A stretch of 64,000 bases of DNA, taken from assembly GCA_004794785.1 (NCBI GenBank), contig SJOL01000633.1, forward strand, positions 276,228-340,227. The letters run 5' to 3'. This DNA comes from Opisthorchis felineus (taxonomy: Eukaryota > Platyhelminthes > Trematoda > Opisthorchiida > Opisthorchiidae). The notes below the pieces were generated by a model, which saw only the letters and a list, made by a program, of their open reading frames with translations, had not been told where the DNA came from and did not search any database. The stretch's first letter is position 1. Each line of letters opens with the position of its first letter. This document shows, in pieces, positions 9,901 to 23,600 of this stretch. The position numbers were made by a program, and so were the translations under genes.

Positions 9901-12900
9901 TTCTAAACAAGGAGAGAGTGAGAGCCTAAGTCTCTCGTGCAATCAGCATGGGAATTTCCCGATCCATCACGTTGGGCGCAACGGATGACTGACATTCGGC
10001 AACCATACGAATCAACTACAATTGAGATCCCAACCTCAGGGTCATATGCGAACACATTCTTTGGGTGCTGTTGATTTTTATCGGAAATGATGTTTGATTT
10101 ATCGATGGAAAAGTTTGTAGTTTGCAAGACGGTGGACGTCCTTCAGACAACCGGTCAGTGGCAGTCCATTAGCAGTCACGAAAGCGCTGCAGGTCCGAAA
10201 GAAACAAGGCCTTGTGGAAGGTCACATGAATGTTCTGAGTGCCTTTCATCGAACTCACTAGCAGTTGTCCATTCTGAATTTGCTTCCCTCTTTATTATGA
10301 TCACCTCCATAAGGCGACCAAATTTACCAAGCTTTTTCAAAGACAAAAAAATGTATACATTTCTTAGAAGGATTCAGTATGGCCAAACTGGCTGTTTCAA
10401 ATTCACTATAATGTGTGTAGACTGCCTTGGGTTTTGCAGAATTTTCTCGAAGCCACAATGGCTGATTAGCTGGCGCCAAGTTTAAATTTCACATCTCAAA
10501 CTGTTTTTGTTGAAAGGAGTCGACAGATGTCATTTTATTCTTGTTAGATGTCTGAACTGGATGGCTGATGCCCACTTCCATGTGACCAGGGATGTGAAAG
10601 AGTTTAAATAGACTTGCATCAAAATTTTCTCCCTGAGAAAAAGAACATGACGTGGTTTGATGTGGACATACTATCAGGAAAGCCAGGTTCCTGAAAGTAA
10701 CCACCGGATGCCCGAAATCTACTGAGATCCTCAACTCCGCTAGATGCTGACCAGACAGACAACGCCTCCTCAATATGCAGCGCGTGACAGCCTTGTATCA
10801 CAGCCAGGCAGAGCGAGACGGCGTTGGACCAAGGTCAGACAATGTCCCTCCAATAAAATAGCTTGAGGCCATTGTATTTTTGCACTCATGCCCTCGCCCT
10901 CGCTCGTTCGGAAGAAATCTGTTGTGTTCCTTATCGGCGAGTCTTTTTCCGGCACTAGGCACTGGAGAGGGGACAGCAGTCAGATATAACACATAGAACA
11001 ATCCCGCTAAAGAGCAAACTCCTTGGGACTTTTTGATCTATTTTGGAGACGGTGCTGACGTGAAAAATACTGAATTCTCATCAGAGGAGTATCTCTCTTC
11101 GGGGGGATCTCTGTTACTGGAAATTGTTGTATTGGTGCCCCCTCTCTTGGGTCTGAATGGTATATTACCAATTTTGAACACTACCCAAGAATTAAGATGA
11201 CCAGTTCTCAGACCATCAAGAGGTCACTAGGGGTTTAACGTTTGTCATTCTGAAAGTGGGAACCATCAGGGACCACAAAATTTCAATCAATCTTATGACA
11301 GATGCTAAATACGGTTAACCAGAACTTGGACATACTTTTCTCTGGCTTCTGTTGCACGCAGTCTCGCTTGTTCCGCAATCACCCGTGCACGTTTGACGGA
11401 ACTCCCCACCCCCATTTTGATGTGGTAATTGTACAGGAGCATGTGCGGTTTGGTTCCTTTGGACCAAGAGAGAAAAACCAACTTGCCGTACTGGTAGCGA
11501 CCTTGCTCGCATGTACCATCTTGGAAGCGTGTTTGTCCGTACCCATGTCGCTGGTTCTTAAACCACTGACCTTCATAGGTGACTCCATCCGACCGCTCAC
11601 ACACACCATATCCATGTCGTGAATCGTTTTCCCACTGTCCGGCAAATGTTTCGACCGTCTCCGGATCGATAGCGTCCTCCTGTGGCGAGCGATAAATGAT
11701 AGCATACTAGTTTACAGGGTTTATTCACGTGATTTCAAGCTGTCAAAAGTATCGGCGGAATATGGATCGATCGCACGATGCTAATCAAAAATGTTTGGTA
11801 GTTGGCAGGATTGTTAGAGCGCCAAAGCGGTGAAGTTGGGGGTTTGCTAAGTGCAGCGAGGGTTCTCCATAAGTTGGACAATTGACTCTGCAGATAATTA
11901 GTCTAAGTGATGCAGGGTGTCCTCCAAAGAATAAAAATTTAATTGTGAGTTTCTGAAGTTTGCACTCGATAGAAAGCAATAAAACAACGGCAAGGAAAAT
12001 TTAACACTTAGCAGAGTTCCGTTCCTTGGAATGCTAACATTTGGGAGTCCCTATCCTTCAATGGAAATACTCCACACTATTAGGGAACAGTCCTCAGAGA
12101 AGCCACGTTTTTCAGAATTCTCAGGCCTTACCATGAGGCTGAAGAGCAACTAAACAGTAACAAACAATAGAGGCACCACCTACATTCAATAAAAATGGCT
12201 TCTATAATCCCACTGAAGGATCGCTTCAAGCAGACTTCGGACAAAGCCACCTAGATACCATGCAGCCACCTTCCCGTCACAGTAAATTCATTTGGATAGG
12301 ACGGCATAGAACATGGATGCTTACTGGGTGCTTTCTGTTTCCCATCCTTTAAGGTCGTTCCATGTTCTTTATGAGCCAAATAGTAGAAAGTGCATCATCT
12401 TATCTTTGCGAGTTCATCTGACTCCTCGGTATTGATTGAAATCCTTTAAAGAGATGAGCTGGACTTCTCTGAAATGTCATGTTCAAGCCTACTCGCGCAA
12501 TACAATCGTTTGCACACCAATTTGGTCTTAACGGGAGACCCAACTGGATCTCAACTGAAAGCCCCTATTGAATCTAAATTGACCTCATGATAATTCCCCC
12601 ATTCATTTGCTTACTCCGCCTACGTACTTTTGATCTCCATTTGGTTGGCTTATCTGTACCCACCTTGCCGCAAAGGCCGTCCCGTCCGAAACCTGTGTAT
12701 TGGCATGCGTGTCTGTGTGTGAATGTGCGCGATTGACCTGCTTACCCATACGCGTGCGTGTCCCGCTTGCCGAGCCTGCCTTGGCTTGCTTTCTCATGGG
12801 TTCCATGTGTTCGTCCCGCCAATCAGAATCTCGAGACTGTCGTCGGAGTGGACGACCGCAACCTATACCACTGAGCCAACATTCCGCTCGCCGTTCTTTG

Positions 12901-15900
12901 GTGTGCGGACACTGAGACTGCACTCTGCCGGTCAGTGCACTTGTTGACGCTACGAGCGTGGACAGTTGAGGTTTGCCGTATGGACTCGCTCGCCCTTGTG
13001 TAAACAGTACCACGGAATTCCGAACCCAATTCTTCCTTTTGATATTCGGGATTGTCGAACCTACGCGTCACTCAAAGTTCCGTATGGGGAACCTCAACAC
13101 CCCCTTTTATGGTCTACTTCAGCTGAATGGCCAAAGGCTACCTCATGCTTAAGTGGGCATGATGTTCGAGATATCGCGGTATTTCCAAAACCTGGACCCA
13201 AGCGGAGAATGAGGTTGACGGAACTTCGAAGGCCGTTCCCACACCAGAAAGGTGAAAACCGGTCGTCGAATGTCGACGAATTTTCAGCAACTTTCTGGTT
13301 AGTATGGTTCTGTAAAAAAAAACTGCCAAGTAAACTGTCGCTGGCCAAGAAATCCCTCTGAAACGGTCTGGCCCATTGAGCCAGAGTTTTTCATACATTT
13401 TAAAAGTTATTTGAAGTTTTAAAAAACCGAACTCACCTGATCCAAAGTAAATACTGATTCTGGCGTAGTCTCATCTACTTTTCCGTACGTGGTACGTTCA
13501 CTTGCACTACCTTGACGTTTGAAACGGTGGATAGATTCACGACTTAACGAACGCGTAAACAAATTGGTTAGCGAACGGGTCCTGTGGTGTCCAGATCGTG
13601 GGACTACGTCTCTACCGCGCCGTGGTTTGCTCACCCCGGAAAGCTTGTCTTGACGCCGTTGCACAAGTTCGCTCCGCTGAGAAGACAAGACGAAGCCACA
13701 ACGAAATTTACATGACATACGTAACTCCCTAAGTCCCGCGGTGGTTGTTGCTCCACCAGTTGGTGTGGCTCGGCGACCAGAGAATGGTTCGTCTTCTTCG
13801 GGTGCTTCAAGATTTTCCATCTCCGCAGCTTCACCAGAACGTTGGCTCAGTAGGCTACCACGACGTCCAAGCTTCTGGGACTCGTTTACGGTGTTTGCCG
13901 CTTCCAGTGCTGCACGGCGTTTTGCTTTCATTTCGGCGGCCAGTGCAGCTTCCTCAGGGAAGAAATTGATCACTTCTCCATATGGAATGGAAGTGCGTAC
14001 ACCCAGTCCATCTCGAATGCCATTTTTGTATTCTCCGGCGTAACTTCCTGTAGGAAAAGAACAGTATATGGACGTCTGCACAGTAAAAAAACGATAGTGT
14101 GAAAAAATGGCTATTATAAATCCGTTCGTCAATTAAGGGGGTCCGCAAAATAGATGTGAATGCAGAAGTAAGTTTCAAATGGGGTTTCGTCCCGTCGGTG
14201 AAGCCAATCAGTGTAGAAAAGCTGAGAAGCACTGTACAATTGTTTCATCCTTATTAGGAACCGTCAGCAGTGTGCATCTCACGAAACTCAGATGGTTTCG
14301 ACCTTCCGGCCAGTGACTGACCTCAACCGTTAACCGCTGGTGTGCTTAGTCTTAGCTTAGGTGAAAGCTAGGTAAGTTTTCCAATTAACCAAACAGATTC
14401 TCAATCGCAGAGTAACCGTTGCATTTTCTCCTATTTTAGGAAAAAACTCTTTTAAGGAAGTAAAATACCGACCAGAGTGATTATATGGCTGTCAGATGCT
14501 CCAGATCGCATCACTGTCAATGGATTTGGCGGACCTTACGCGCAGTAGGAACGACATTGAAAAGTTCGGGCGTCTTGTGAAGCGTTTCAATGTGGGAACG
14601 ATTGCGACAAAAGGTAGAATGGTCGAAATCACATGCCCAAAGAACGTGAATCAACCGATGTGATTAGCATTAAGTCGGGTAGACTACGTTGAGCTAGAAA
14701 ACCATTACTGTGACTGTCGTCAAAGCAATGCTCTGTCTACTAGTGTGGGTAAGCCCCGACGAAACAGTAGAAAACAAACCGTTATCGTTTCGGTTGGCGC
14801 AACCGTCTTGTGTGAACCGCGAAAATAGCACCATTCAGTGTGGTCTGGTCGAAGAATTTGTTGTGGTTTTCTAACTACATGTAAGCCAATGGCTGAGACT
14901 CTCTGCTTTGCTGGATCGAGTTTTAGGGTAGAAACCATGTGCCTTTTGTGCTCAGCGACGTACAACTACAGTGACCATGTAGGTGTTTTGTAAACACTAC
15001 GTTTGACGGATTCATCAAGCCTGAGTGCATTGAGTAAGTCCAAAAGCGGGATGCTGTTATCGGTTTCTTCTGAGTTGGTTATGGCCAGAACTGGATGAAT
15101 AACACTGAGATGTTGAATGAATTCCATGACCGATGCGCTGTTCTTGATTATGAGTAGTGTGTAATCGTCGTAGTGCTTTGAGTAGGTTAGTTTTGAGAAG
15201 AGTTCTGTCAGTTATCTTCCTTTTACGACCAAATCAATAACTGAGCAAACAAACATGCTGTAATAGTCCACGGGAACTTGTCTAGACGCAGAAGGATGTT
15301 GTGGCTGATCTAGAGTGGGTGCATCAGCCGAAGCGACAGTCGACCTCCATCTACTGTTGGAGCTTACCAGCACTGCTGAGCGCACAGAGTTGTCGTGACG
15401 ACCGCCACGGTCACGCCTGTCTAACTCAACGTAGGCGACCAAAGCGGGATTAGAAATTCAACTCAGTGACAGTCACCACTGGTCGATTCGTGTTACTTTG
15501 TGGGTGTAGTCTTGGTGATTCTGCCCCCGGAAGAAGGTCGTTCGCAGTTATTGAAGTGTCGAGAGAGGAACAACCCGATTGTAACCTAATCTTTTCTCCT
15601 ATTCCTCCACCAACTTGAGACCAGATCACATCCAACGTTCGAAAGCACGTTGCTTTCCTAATCTGGACAAGCAACCGGTTTCAGGACCACCTGTTTCATC
15701 GTTTGTTGCATAGGGATTTGAACTAATTTGTCACTGACTGTACATGACCATGACCATCTGGAAAATCTCCTGACTAGTTCGTCCCAGAAATTCTGGTTTC
15801 GCTGGTCCTCCTCATACTGTGCTCAGCCTAAGCAATGTGGTGATAAGGCGACTGTTTTCCGACTTCTTTCTCAGAACTAGAAAGTATGATTCACATGTTT

Positions 15901-18900
15901 CTCTCCTTTCTGAAAATTCAGTCTTTGTTGTGACTTGCTAAAGGTGGTGCAACTGTCGAAGTCTTCCTAGCCGCAGGTTTCTCAGGCTTTTTGACCTTCT
16001 TGGGTGTTGCGGACTTCTTTGGCTTCTCGGGGACCTTCGGCTTCCACGGAGTCTTGGTCTTTGGATTGGCTGGCTACTTGGCAGCCTTGGGCTTCTTCGG
16101 ACCAGCAGGTTTCCTGGCCTTGGGTGTTATGGGCCTCCTAGGGACTTTAGGATTAGCTCCTCAACTGTCACTTCTCCTTTTGCTAGACTCTTCTTTCCCG
16201 ACGTCTTTGAGTCTGTCCATTTTTATGGGTGTTAAACACGTGTGTTTGAAACTCGCTCTAGAGTGTGTGAGGCTTTCTTTGGCTAGACCGAGAATAAAAG
16301 CCTACCATAGTTATCTTATACAAAACGCACGTTCCTAATGGTTTTTGGTGGCCTTTGGGTCTGTAAATTGAACCGAATCTGACTAGCTGCTAATTTGTGT
16401 TAGACATATTGTAAACTATGCCCAAGCATAGTCTGAGCAGGAGGTTTGGAATAGATATCCGGCAGACTAAATAAACATGCGAGTTAAAAAAGATCGATTC
16501 CTACAGTGCTTGACAATGGTAAACAGTAACAGCGGAATTCGAGGTTAGATGGTTCTTGTGGCCGCACATGAAGTTCAAGTGATTCCCAAAGGGCTTATTA
16601 AGGTATGAATACCCTCCAGTTTGTACAGGTTTAATCCGCACACTTAACGATCCACAACAGGTTTATACTTCTATGGGATTGCTGAACCGTATATAAGGCT
16701 GTTGAAAACTCTCCAACAGCCCACCACTCTTTCGCCCTTGTAGGAGCACATCAGGTGAGCCTAGTTTCCAAGCATCAAAAACCGTGTGTTCTAGGTGTGT
16801 TGATCGTTATTCCCCCGTCACACACCTCGATCCAACTGGAGGATTCAACAAATTCGCGTCGAATTTTCTGTGAACAACAGATTACCTATCCCGTCGCATG
16901 AAGACGTCTACGGTAGTTATTACATGACAAATCGTCATCATGCACGACGGAGCAAGATGTGCGGCCTGTGGAGTTTATTTAGTAACATCAGCGCAGAACA
17001 CAGAAGAAGAGCCACGCACTGCCTCGTTCCTCCTGTAGAACCAATTGAATGCATCGGAGAGTGATTAGATTGCTTCCAAAGTGCGGGTGGTGCATCCATT
17101 GATGCACCAAGCAGGGTTAGCCTGCATATTTCGGATGCTAACAAAGAATTTACACGATGCAATTTGTAGGGTATCAAGGAGCTATTTCGCAACTGATGAC
17201 TGTGGGTTTCGCTTCCGATCTGTGCGAGGTTAGCTGCATCAGCCACGAGTGGCCAACAATTACGTTCTTTCACATCGGTCGTGGCCTTGTATTTGGTGTG
17301 GACCAGTTAGCAGACCTGGAGTTGTTAAGTAGGGCTTTAGTAATAACTGACTATCCCGACCGCTTCATTGCACCTCAAAGTAATTCAAAACCAGACAATC
17401 TCATCGCTCAGGAAGCAAAGAGGTTTAAATGTGACTATGTAGCCGGTGATATCGGACCTTAATCGCGTTCATCCAGATGCACCACTGCGTCCAGCTCATT
17501 GCACCGGAGGACTTTTGCCACAAAAGCGAGCAGGTAGTTCATCCACTGTTTCCACATCCCATGTATTCTGTTGGTTCACATGCAGTTGTATTGACACACC
17601 TACAGTCCATCAAGGTCCATCCTGTCGAACGTCTGAACACATAGCGAACATCACTCAAGCGCGAACATGTTCACCTGTTCAGACGTAAAAATTCGGATGA
17701 GTCCAGCGTGCGCTGGTCGAGTACTAGTAACTCGCTCGCCTCACATGTCAGATGCGCGAGGTTCAAACCCAGGCACAGCCAAGGATATGCACTACTGATG
17801 AACTCCAATAAGAGCGAAACTCAAGTCCATTGCTTCTCCTCTTCGGTGTGGACTCACCAGAATGATTGGACCGGAGCAGGAGGACGACTTTTCAAATGCC
17901 AGTGATGTGATCATGCATTCTACAAATCCCGCAACTACCCACAATTAAACATACCGAAAAGGCTGTCGAAGATTTTCAACCACCTGATGAGTAGTATTCC
18001 GTCAAGGGAATAGACTAAGCACTTAGGGAAATACACTCATTTGCAAACAAATTTGGTTTTGCGAGAGACTCACCTGGAACCCAGCTGAATCCCTCGTTTA
18101 TGATGTTTCCAAGAGAGAATCAGCTGGGTTCCAGGTGAGAGTTTCCCGCAAAACCAAATTTGTTTGCAAATGAGTGTATTTCGCTAATTTCGTTCAATTC
18201 GGGTTAAAGTAGTACATAAAGTTGACGGAAACTCAGGGACTGCGCCCACCTGATGAGCCCCAAGGAGGGCGAAACCGGAGGTGGGCTGTCGAAGAGTTTT
18301 CAGCAACCTTATGAGTAGTGTATTACGATTGGACTAAGAAATGTTTACATTTTCTCTTCTCTCACCACGTGTACGTGCTATGACAGTCCATAAGTCGCCA
18401 AGGTCACCACCATAGGCACTTAATTTCCCCTCATATGAACAGTGAGAAACGCCCAATCAATTGATCATAGGTGTAGGCTTATTGAATGCCTCGTTTTTAG
18501 ACATTTGTAAATGTCCTCGGTTTATTGCACACCACTTGAAGGGAAAACGTAGTAAAGCGCACACCCCTAATCGGAACCTGGACACTGTCCAAGGCGGAAC
18601 ATCTCGCTCGCTTTCTCCCACCGCTGTACTTCCCATAAAGGTCACATGACTTACGTGGTTTTGTTTTCTTCCGAGATTTCACGGTGCTGCCTGGTAAACA
18701 TCACCGTCACACACGTACATCGCAAGTCAGTCACATAGGTTTTGCCCTCAAAGTACCTGTAACAAACATTTGGTATGCCATCTAGCGTATTCTTCTTCGA
18801 TTGACCCAGTTCGAAAACAAAGCCTCCGCAGTGTGAGAAAAACTAATTTTGTGGTTATGGATTCCAGTTTAAGTGAGGGATCTTTTTGGTATATGATGCA

Positions 18901-20573
18901 GCTAAACAACAGCTAAGCAACACATCAGTACTAATTCACGCATTCAAACGGACCGCATAATCACTAATATGGAGATAAAATCCGCTAAAATAACTAAACT
19001 TGGAAAGAACATCATAAACGAGAGACTCAACTGGAGTTCAGGTGAGTCTCCAGTGAAAAACAAATTGGTATGCAAATGAGTGGATTTGTTAAACTTGGAA
19101 ACTTTTAGGTAGCGTTTTTCAAACAAAAAATCATGGCCTTCCTGACTGAGCACTACTCATACGGTTTTCGAAGAATTCTCGATGGCCCACAACCGGCTTC
19201 ACCCTTCTTCAGACTCTTCAAGTCTGAAGGGACTTGACTCGGGGGACTCTTCAGTCCCCGAGCAATTTTCCGTCTACCCGATGTTCTACTTCAACTCAAA
19301 TTGGACTTAATTGGTGAAGTACACTCGTCTGAACACTAATTTGGTTTTAATGGGAAACCCACCTGAATCCCAGCTGAATCTCTCGTTCTCAGAGAATCTC
19401 GTTCTTCCCAGGTTTAGGCATTTTGGCGCTTGACATTGGTAATTTTTTTGGTCCACCATTCTGCCCGCAGTGGTGAACTCTCGTGTGTGCTACAAACAGT
19501 TCATAAGGAAAGTTCACCGAGTATTATCCGCTTCGGTCCAATCAACCAGACCACCCTCACCCAATGTCATCCAGGTAGAATTCAAAACCAACTGCTTCGA
19601 AGCAGTGAAGAATGATGACTAGTTAGTTAGAAAAATTTGGTTATTCCCCACTGACTGCTTTGATTGCGAGTCGGATAAGCGGCCTATTGTGGATGGAATC
19701 GTTAATAACACTGTTGATCCGATGAGCTGATTTCTGAACTCGAGTGCACACGTGTCACTTGGGGCAGCTCACTTTGTAGGCCACTCATTGGAGTCGCAGG
19801 TTACCTCGGGTTACCTCTTCAGAAACCCTAACTTTTCATTTTCATTTGGTACTTGGGTTAACATTCAACATTTTCTCGTTTCTGTTGAAACGGATTGTGA
19901 TGAAAACCTGCCTCGCAATTTGGTCCGGGGTCCGACCTGTGGATCAACCTCGCATGTTTTGAAACCTAACGGGAACCTGAAGGGACCAGTAATAAAACGC
20001 TACATCTGAGAAGTGATATCCACTAGGTTGTCCGCCGCAAGAGGAGGACGAACGTACCGTATCCTCCATGTTTAGTCTATCCCATTATCTCACGCACACA
20101 ACCGACATTCTACTCTCTCCACCAACAACCACGAGTGATAAGAACTGAAAAATTGACCATGCATAGTTAACGTCAGGTTAACGAACGCCAATTTTTTCCC
20201 ACACGGTAGCTCTAGGGGTGTATGGGCACTGTGGCTTAGTTTGAACCAGGCAACAAGCTGATGCACATCAATGTTGAAATCCACTTCAAACTGAATGCAA
20301 ACATCTCTGGATGGAAATGCTGTCGCAGATGACAACTGTGATGCAAGGAGACAACAGGATCACAAGCCGAATCGCATCAGATCGGTCACTTAGAGCGCAG
20401 CGAATCCATTCTCCTCAGTAAACGAATTCAAGCTAGGTTACTTCGTATTTACCCTTGGGTTGCACCGCTCCACACGTATCAGCCGGAGTAAGTTTCGACG
20501 GCCATTCGGATGTGTACGTTTACCACTCTTCACTTCATTTGGTGGCTCCCTCAGCCCGATCAAGAGCTGTCAC

Positions 20574-20629
<56 letters not shown>

Positions 20630-23600
20630 CCATCATCATCATCACCACCATAAGCACTACCAGCACCACCACCACCACAAACATTATCAGTGTAGCAGTG
20701 TATGCTACTGCTGAGGCTTGTGAGTAGTCTGTGGCCTAATAGCTTCTAACTGCTTAGTGGGTGTTTACTAATAAACGACTTCGCGGCGGAGGGTTTTCTC
20801 CTTTCACCAGCAGCAAAATCAAGTCCACCACCCTGAATATTTTACGACTGAGTAGGCTACCGACACTGTGAGCCTCAAGCGAGAAGCCATCCCGAATGAA
20901 ACAGCCCACGACACCCCTCCAAACCAAAACCTCATTTGAGCTTGAATCGCCGACCAAATGACTCGAACCTTTTTCAGTGGTGGGCGGAGTGTGAGATTAC
21001 GTGTATCCCGCTGAGTACATAAAGCCGGTACGAACTGAGTAAACCAGACGGAAATACTAGTTTCGAATATCGTTCTTTGGTTTATTGGTCAGTCGAATCC
21101 ATAATGATCGCTACTGCTGACAACTGAACAGGCGTCGACAGCACAATGTTCCTATTGTGTTTAAGACGCTGTGAGTGTGATTCTATCATTCAATGAAACC
21201 ACGGGAACGTGACAGATTGCATTACTTTTGTGGTGTGCCAAAAATTCTGATTTCAAACTATCAGCGGTAGCATTCATTCTCCAATGAAAGAAGTTCCTCG
21301 AAAGGAATTGTCCTAAGGAAAGAGACAATTTGAACGGCACTAAAAGAATCCCCAACCTCTTAACGGTTGATTCAGTTCGCGACAGAAAACACGTCACAAA
21401 GAAAATGCCCTACCTAACTGATTGATATTTACTTGTGGACTACTACGTCAAATGGTAAATTTCACAAGTACTGTTGGTAAACTATCACGCAAAATCAGCG
21501 GTCTCTCGTTGACTGCAGTAGAACTGGCTCAACTGAAAACTTAACATAGAATGCGTCTTCAACAGCGTTCCCGGGTGCACGCCAAAACTGCGACACCAGC
21601 TCAAGGTAACAGAATCCGGACATAGGACGAAGCCATACATATTAAGTCAATACTTATTGATTTGGTAATACTTCCCACTGTCTTCGTTGTAATGTTGGAA
21701 TACATCCTCGCAATTCCTTGGTTTTTACTCGAGATCATGGAAGAATGTTTACTCGCCAAACTACGCACAGACCGACAGACACCGGTTTGTATCAAAATAG
21801 GTGTAAAATATACCCAGTTAATATGGATCTTCTTGTCACGTCGTCTAAATACAGTTTTCCCTATATTGGCCAGAATCAGACTGTCTTAAATCGACACAAC
21901 TTTATCTAGTAAAATGAAGTCAGGCAACCCGACAAGAGGATGCACAATACGCTGGATTAGAGTGACAGCTTCAGGCTGGTAGTGTGAAGAGATATGTTAG
22001 TTTTCAAATGAGATTTCGTCCTTTCGGTGAAGCAAATCTGTGTTGAAAAATCTAGAAGTACTGGACAAAGCAGCGCACCTCACGAAACTCAAAGTTTCGA
22101 ACCCGTGATCTTCTAGTGCTTCTCGGCTTTTCAGCAAAGACTGGCTTTATTGACAGGAGGAAATCTCTGTTGATAGTGTGTTCGCCTTGTCATCTTGTCA
22201 ACCGAGGACCAAAAACACCTTGTTTCGCCTGACAGGATCTCGCGAATTACCGGTAAAGCATGCAATCAGAAGTTTGTGCCAATCTTTGCACGAATGTCCG
22301 ATCCACATTCGTGCACAAACCAGTAGCTGAAGACCCACGTGCGAATGGTACGGAAACTAGAGGCTCAGGAGGATTGGTCACTTTCATATCCTAATCACGG
22401 ATATTCGGGAGTACTGAATATCTGACACTTCTACTCCAGGCGAAGTTGAGAAATTCCATCGTGCACTTAAACAGCAAATTAGGACCTCACATTTCCGCTG
22501 CACAAATCATGCGATATGTACCAGCTACGATGATCCATCCTCGTCTAGGTGGCGTTTTCGTAGCTCCCAGGTATGGCTGGCATACGAAACTTTTGTTGAG
22601 CCTAACTAATTTTTTTACCGATGCCCCGACTGATGCCATCGAATTCGTTTGTTTGGAAATCACAGCTGACAGATAGAATACTGTCGGCGGATCATGGCGG
22701 ATACATTGGATCCAACCTATTTGACTTAGACCTCCAAGGATCTTAGAAGACTAAACGGTCCTGGTCCCGTGATTACCTTAAGTAGGACCCGAACTATGGT
22801 CGAGCAGAATGTGACCGGGGGTGGGTGGGATGTGGACTTGCCTTTTTTGTTGGACTACAGACCTCCAGTCTACCTGAAGCGGATATCATCAGGTTCAACT
22901 GAGAAGCTCTTCCTATTAGAGTTCACCGCTGACTCATATTGAAACCACATTTCCCATTGCTATGTTATGATTTTTAGCAGTTGTGTTACAAACTAAATTG
23001 ACTAGTAGATAACCCTAGTTAGCCGTATCGATTTGTCCACTTTAGGCCCATACTGCCTGTTTCAACTGTTTAGCCACCTACACATAATTTGACAATCTCC
23101 GCTTACCAGTTTCGTTGTGACAAGCGAATTCACACACAGATCCCACCAGATTGCGCATACCACGTGTGACATTATTTCGGATTTGGCACGAGACACTACT
23201 GTTCATCATTGTTTAAGTAATAACAATAACCAGGTTTTTCATCAGCATTACATGTTAACGGGTTAAGCTTCCATGATGTGTTAATACGCTGAAATTTAGA
23301 GGGATTGACGGATGACACCGGTACCTCGATAATAAACAATAAGCGGCACCAATGTTATGCCATCGTGCTTAAGCCGGCTAATTGCTCGTAGCAGGCCTCT
23401 GTAGGTTCGCTTACCAAAAACTGTTGTTTCACAGCTAACCCTCCGTGTGTTTGTCGAAGCCATTCATCTGTTGTAACATAGTCCGTAGTTGGTAATTGAT
23501 CAGGTGGCTGTTGATCTGTTCGCCGAGCTTGGCAATTGATTTGCAGACGTTTCGTCACCATTCGAGGAGACATCTTCAGTGCGCTGTTGGGTGGTGTCCG

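Larger units (their letters stand above)
17955..18345 (+). repeat. hammerhead-bounded repeat unit, copy b
   Basis: Begins with a hammerhead tail remnant (GGCTGTCGAAGATTTTCAAC, 17964-17983), then a long perfect-looking hairpin (18023-18188), TTCAATTCGGGTTAAAGTAG, GTTGACGGAAACTCAGGGAC, then the hammerhead at 18243-18287 and the tail GTCGAAGAGTTTTCAGCAAC / CTTATGAGTAGTGTATTACG. Same order as copy a. Confidence 0.75.

Noticed and set aside
13741..14043. Ser/Ala-rich plus-strand ORFs over exon 2
   Set aside because: They are the antisense shadow of the coding exon.
13437..14047. A 44-nt GTATGT…TCAG mini-intron inside junctophilin exon 2
   Set aside because: Removing it shifts the frame and soon reaches a stop, while the continuous reading stays open and matches exon phase on both sides.
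20455..20727. His-run and Ile-run ORFs
   Set aside because: They are translations of the (ATC)n tract.
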